A stretch of DNA of 53,058 nt, from the NCBI RefSeq assembly GCF_037389425.1, contig NZ_JBBHKR010000107.1:1-53058 (forward strand), in the 5' to 3' direction. The DNA is from Stygiolobus sp037389425 (lineage in GTDB: Archaea; Thermoproteota; Thermoprotei_A; Sulfolobales; Sulfolobaceae). Shown piece by piece: positions 52,939-53,058 of the stretch (the first letter of the stretch is position 1; each line of letters begins with the position of its first letter). The notes under the pieces are model-generated. The model worked only from the letters and a program-made list of their open reading frames with translations. It was not told where the DNA came from and did no database searches. The position numbers and the translations under genes were made by a program.

Positions 52939-53058
52939 TTAACTTGTTATTATTACGTATGGTGTTGTTACTGAGGTTGATGCTATTATTGTTCCCCACA
53001 TTCCAGCTAGTGCGTGTCCCGGTACTCCGCAAGCAAACCAATATATTCCTGCAGGTAG
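52939..53058 (-). CDS. soxE: sulfocyanin (blue copper protein), partial
   Basis: Only the last 39 codons are inside the window; the gene continues beyond its right edge. IYWFACGVPGHALAGMWG holds the Cys, His and Met ligands of a type I copper site, in the arrangement typical of sulfocyanin. The C-terminus is TTPYVIITS. It precedes the CuA-bearing subunit II gene on the same strand and is the likely electron donor to that oxidase. Confidence 0.88.
   Translation of the reverse strand, partial: LPAGIYWFACGVPGHALAGMWGTIIASTSVTTPYVIITS

Overview
The window is chromosomal DNA of a thermoacidophilic archaeon of the order Sulfolobales. Support comes from an OB-fold SSB with a basic/acidic tail, archaeal release factor aRF1, a geranylgeranyl reductase for archaeal lipids, a hexaprenyl diphosphate synthase of the Sulfolobus quinone type, a succinate dehydrogenase with a CCG-domain SdhC, heme-copper oxidases with sulfocyanin, intron-containing tRNAs, TATA boxes about 26 nt before leaderless starts, and GGTGA ribosome binding sites. 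I cannot fix the genus; the oxidase set would suit Acidianus, Sulfurisphaera or Metallosphaera relatives.

Layout. Positions 1-9.3 kb hold housekeeping and metabolic genes: DUF1152, a small zinc-finger protein, a Cys/Met PLP enzyme, homoserine kinase, MoeA, a PqqD-like protein and SSB, then a MoxR ATPase/vWA pair. From 9.3 to 13.3 kb is the sdhABCD operon. From 13.3 to 24.1 kb are a HAD phosphatase, DUF2070, geranylgeranyl reductase, small unknowns, a second flavoprotein with an Lrp regulator, and a minus-strand series ending in MTA phosphorylase, hexaprenyl synthase and a RimK-type ligase that appears to start at AUU. From 24.2 to 30.8 kb are a purine PRTase, aRF1, a nucleotidyltransferase/AIR-synthase-like operon, an ABC exporter and a crotonase homologue.

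The right half (30.9-53 kb) is more accessory. It has a solitary DoxB-like oxidase subunit, Rdx and NifX-like proteins (one with a natural His6 tail), two gene-poor AT-rich stretches, a DUF3311/SSS transporter pair, tRNA-Tyr and tRNA-Leu (both with introns), an S9 peptidase, a secreted seven-repeat PQQ-type propeller, and a regulator that fuses a winged helix to a repeat domain. Two MFS exporters follow. The second is split by an IS607-family element (46238-48191) whose 2-bp GT target site can be reconstructed; removing the element restores a 391-codon reading frame. The window ends with an oxidase module: sulfocyanin (cut by the window edge), a CuA-bearing subunit II and subunit I.

Functionally the window joins central respiration (Sdh, two oxidase subunits I, quinone side-chain synthesis, sulfocyanin) with membrane lipid saturation, methionine/threonine metabolism, nucleotide salvage and export functions. 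The most unusual points are the regulator at 43638-44621, the IS607 element with an atypical TnpB, the AUU-started ligase, and several precise palindromes lying between TATA box and start codon.
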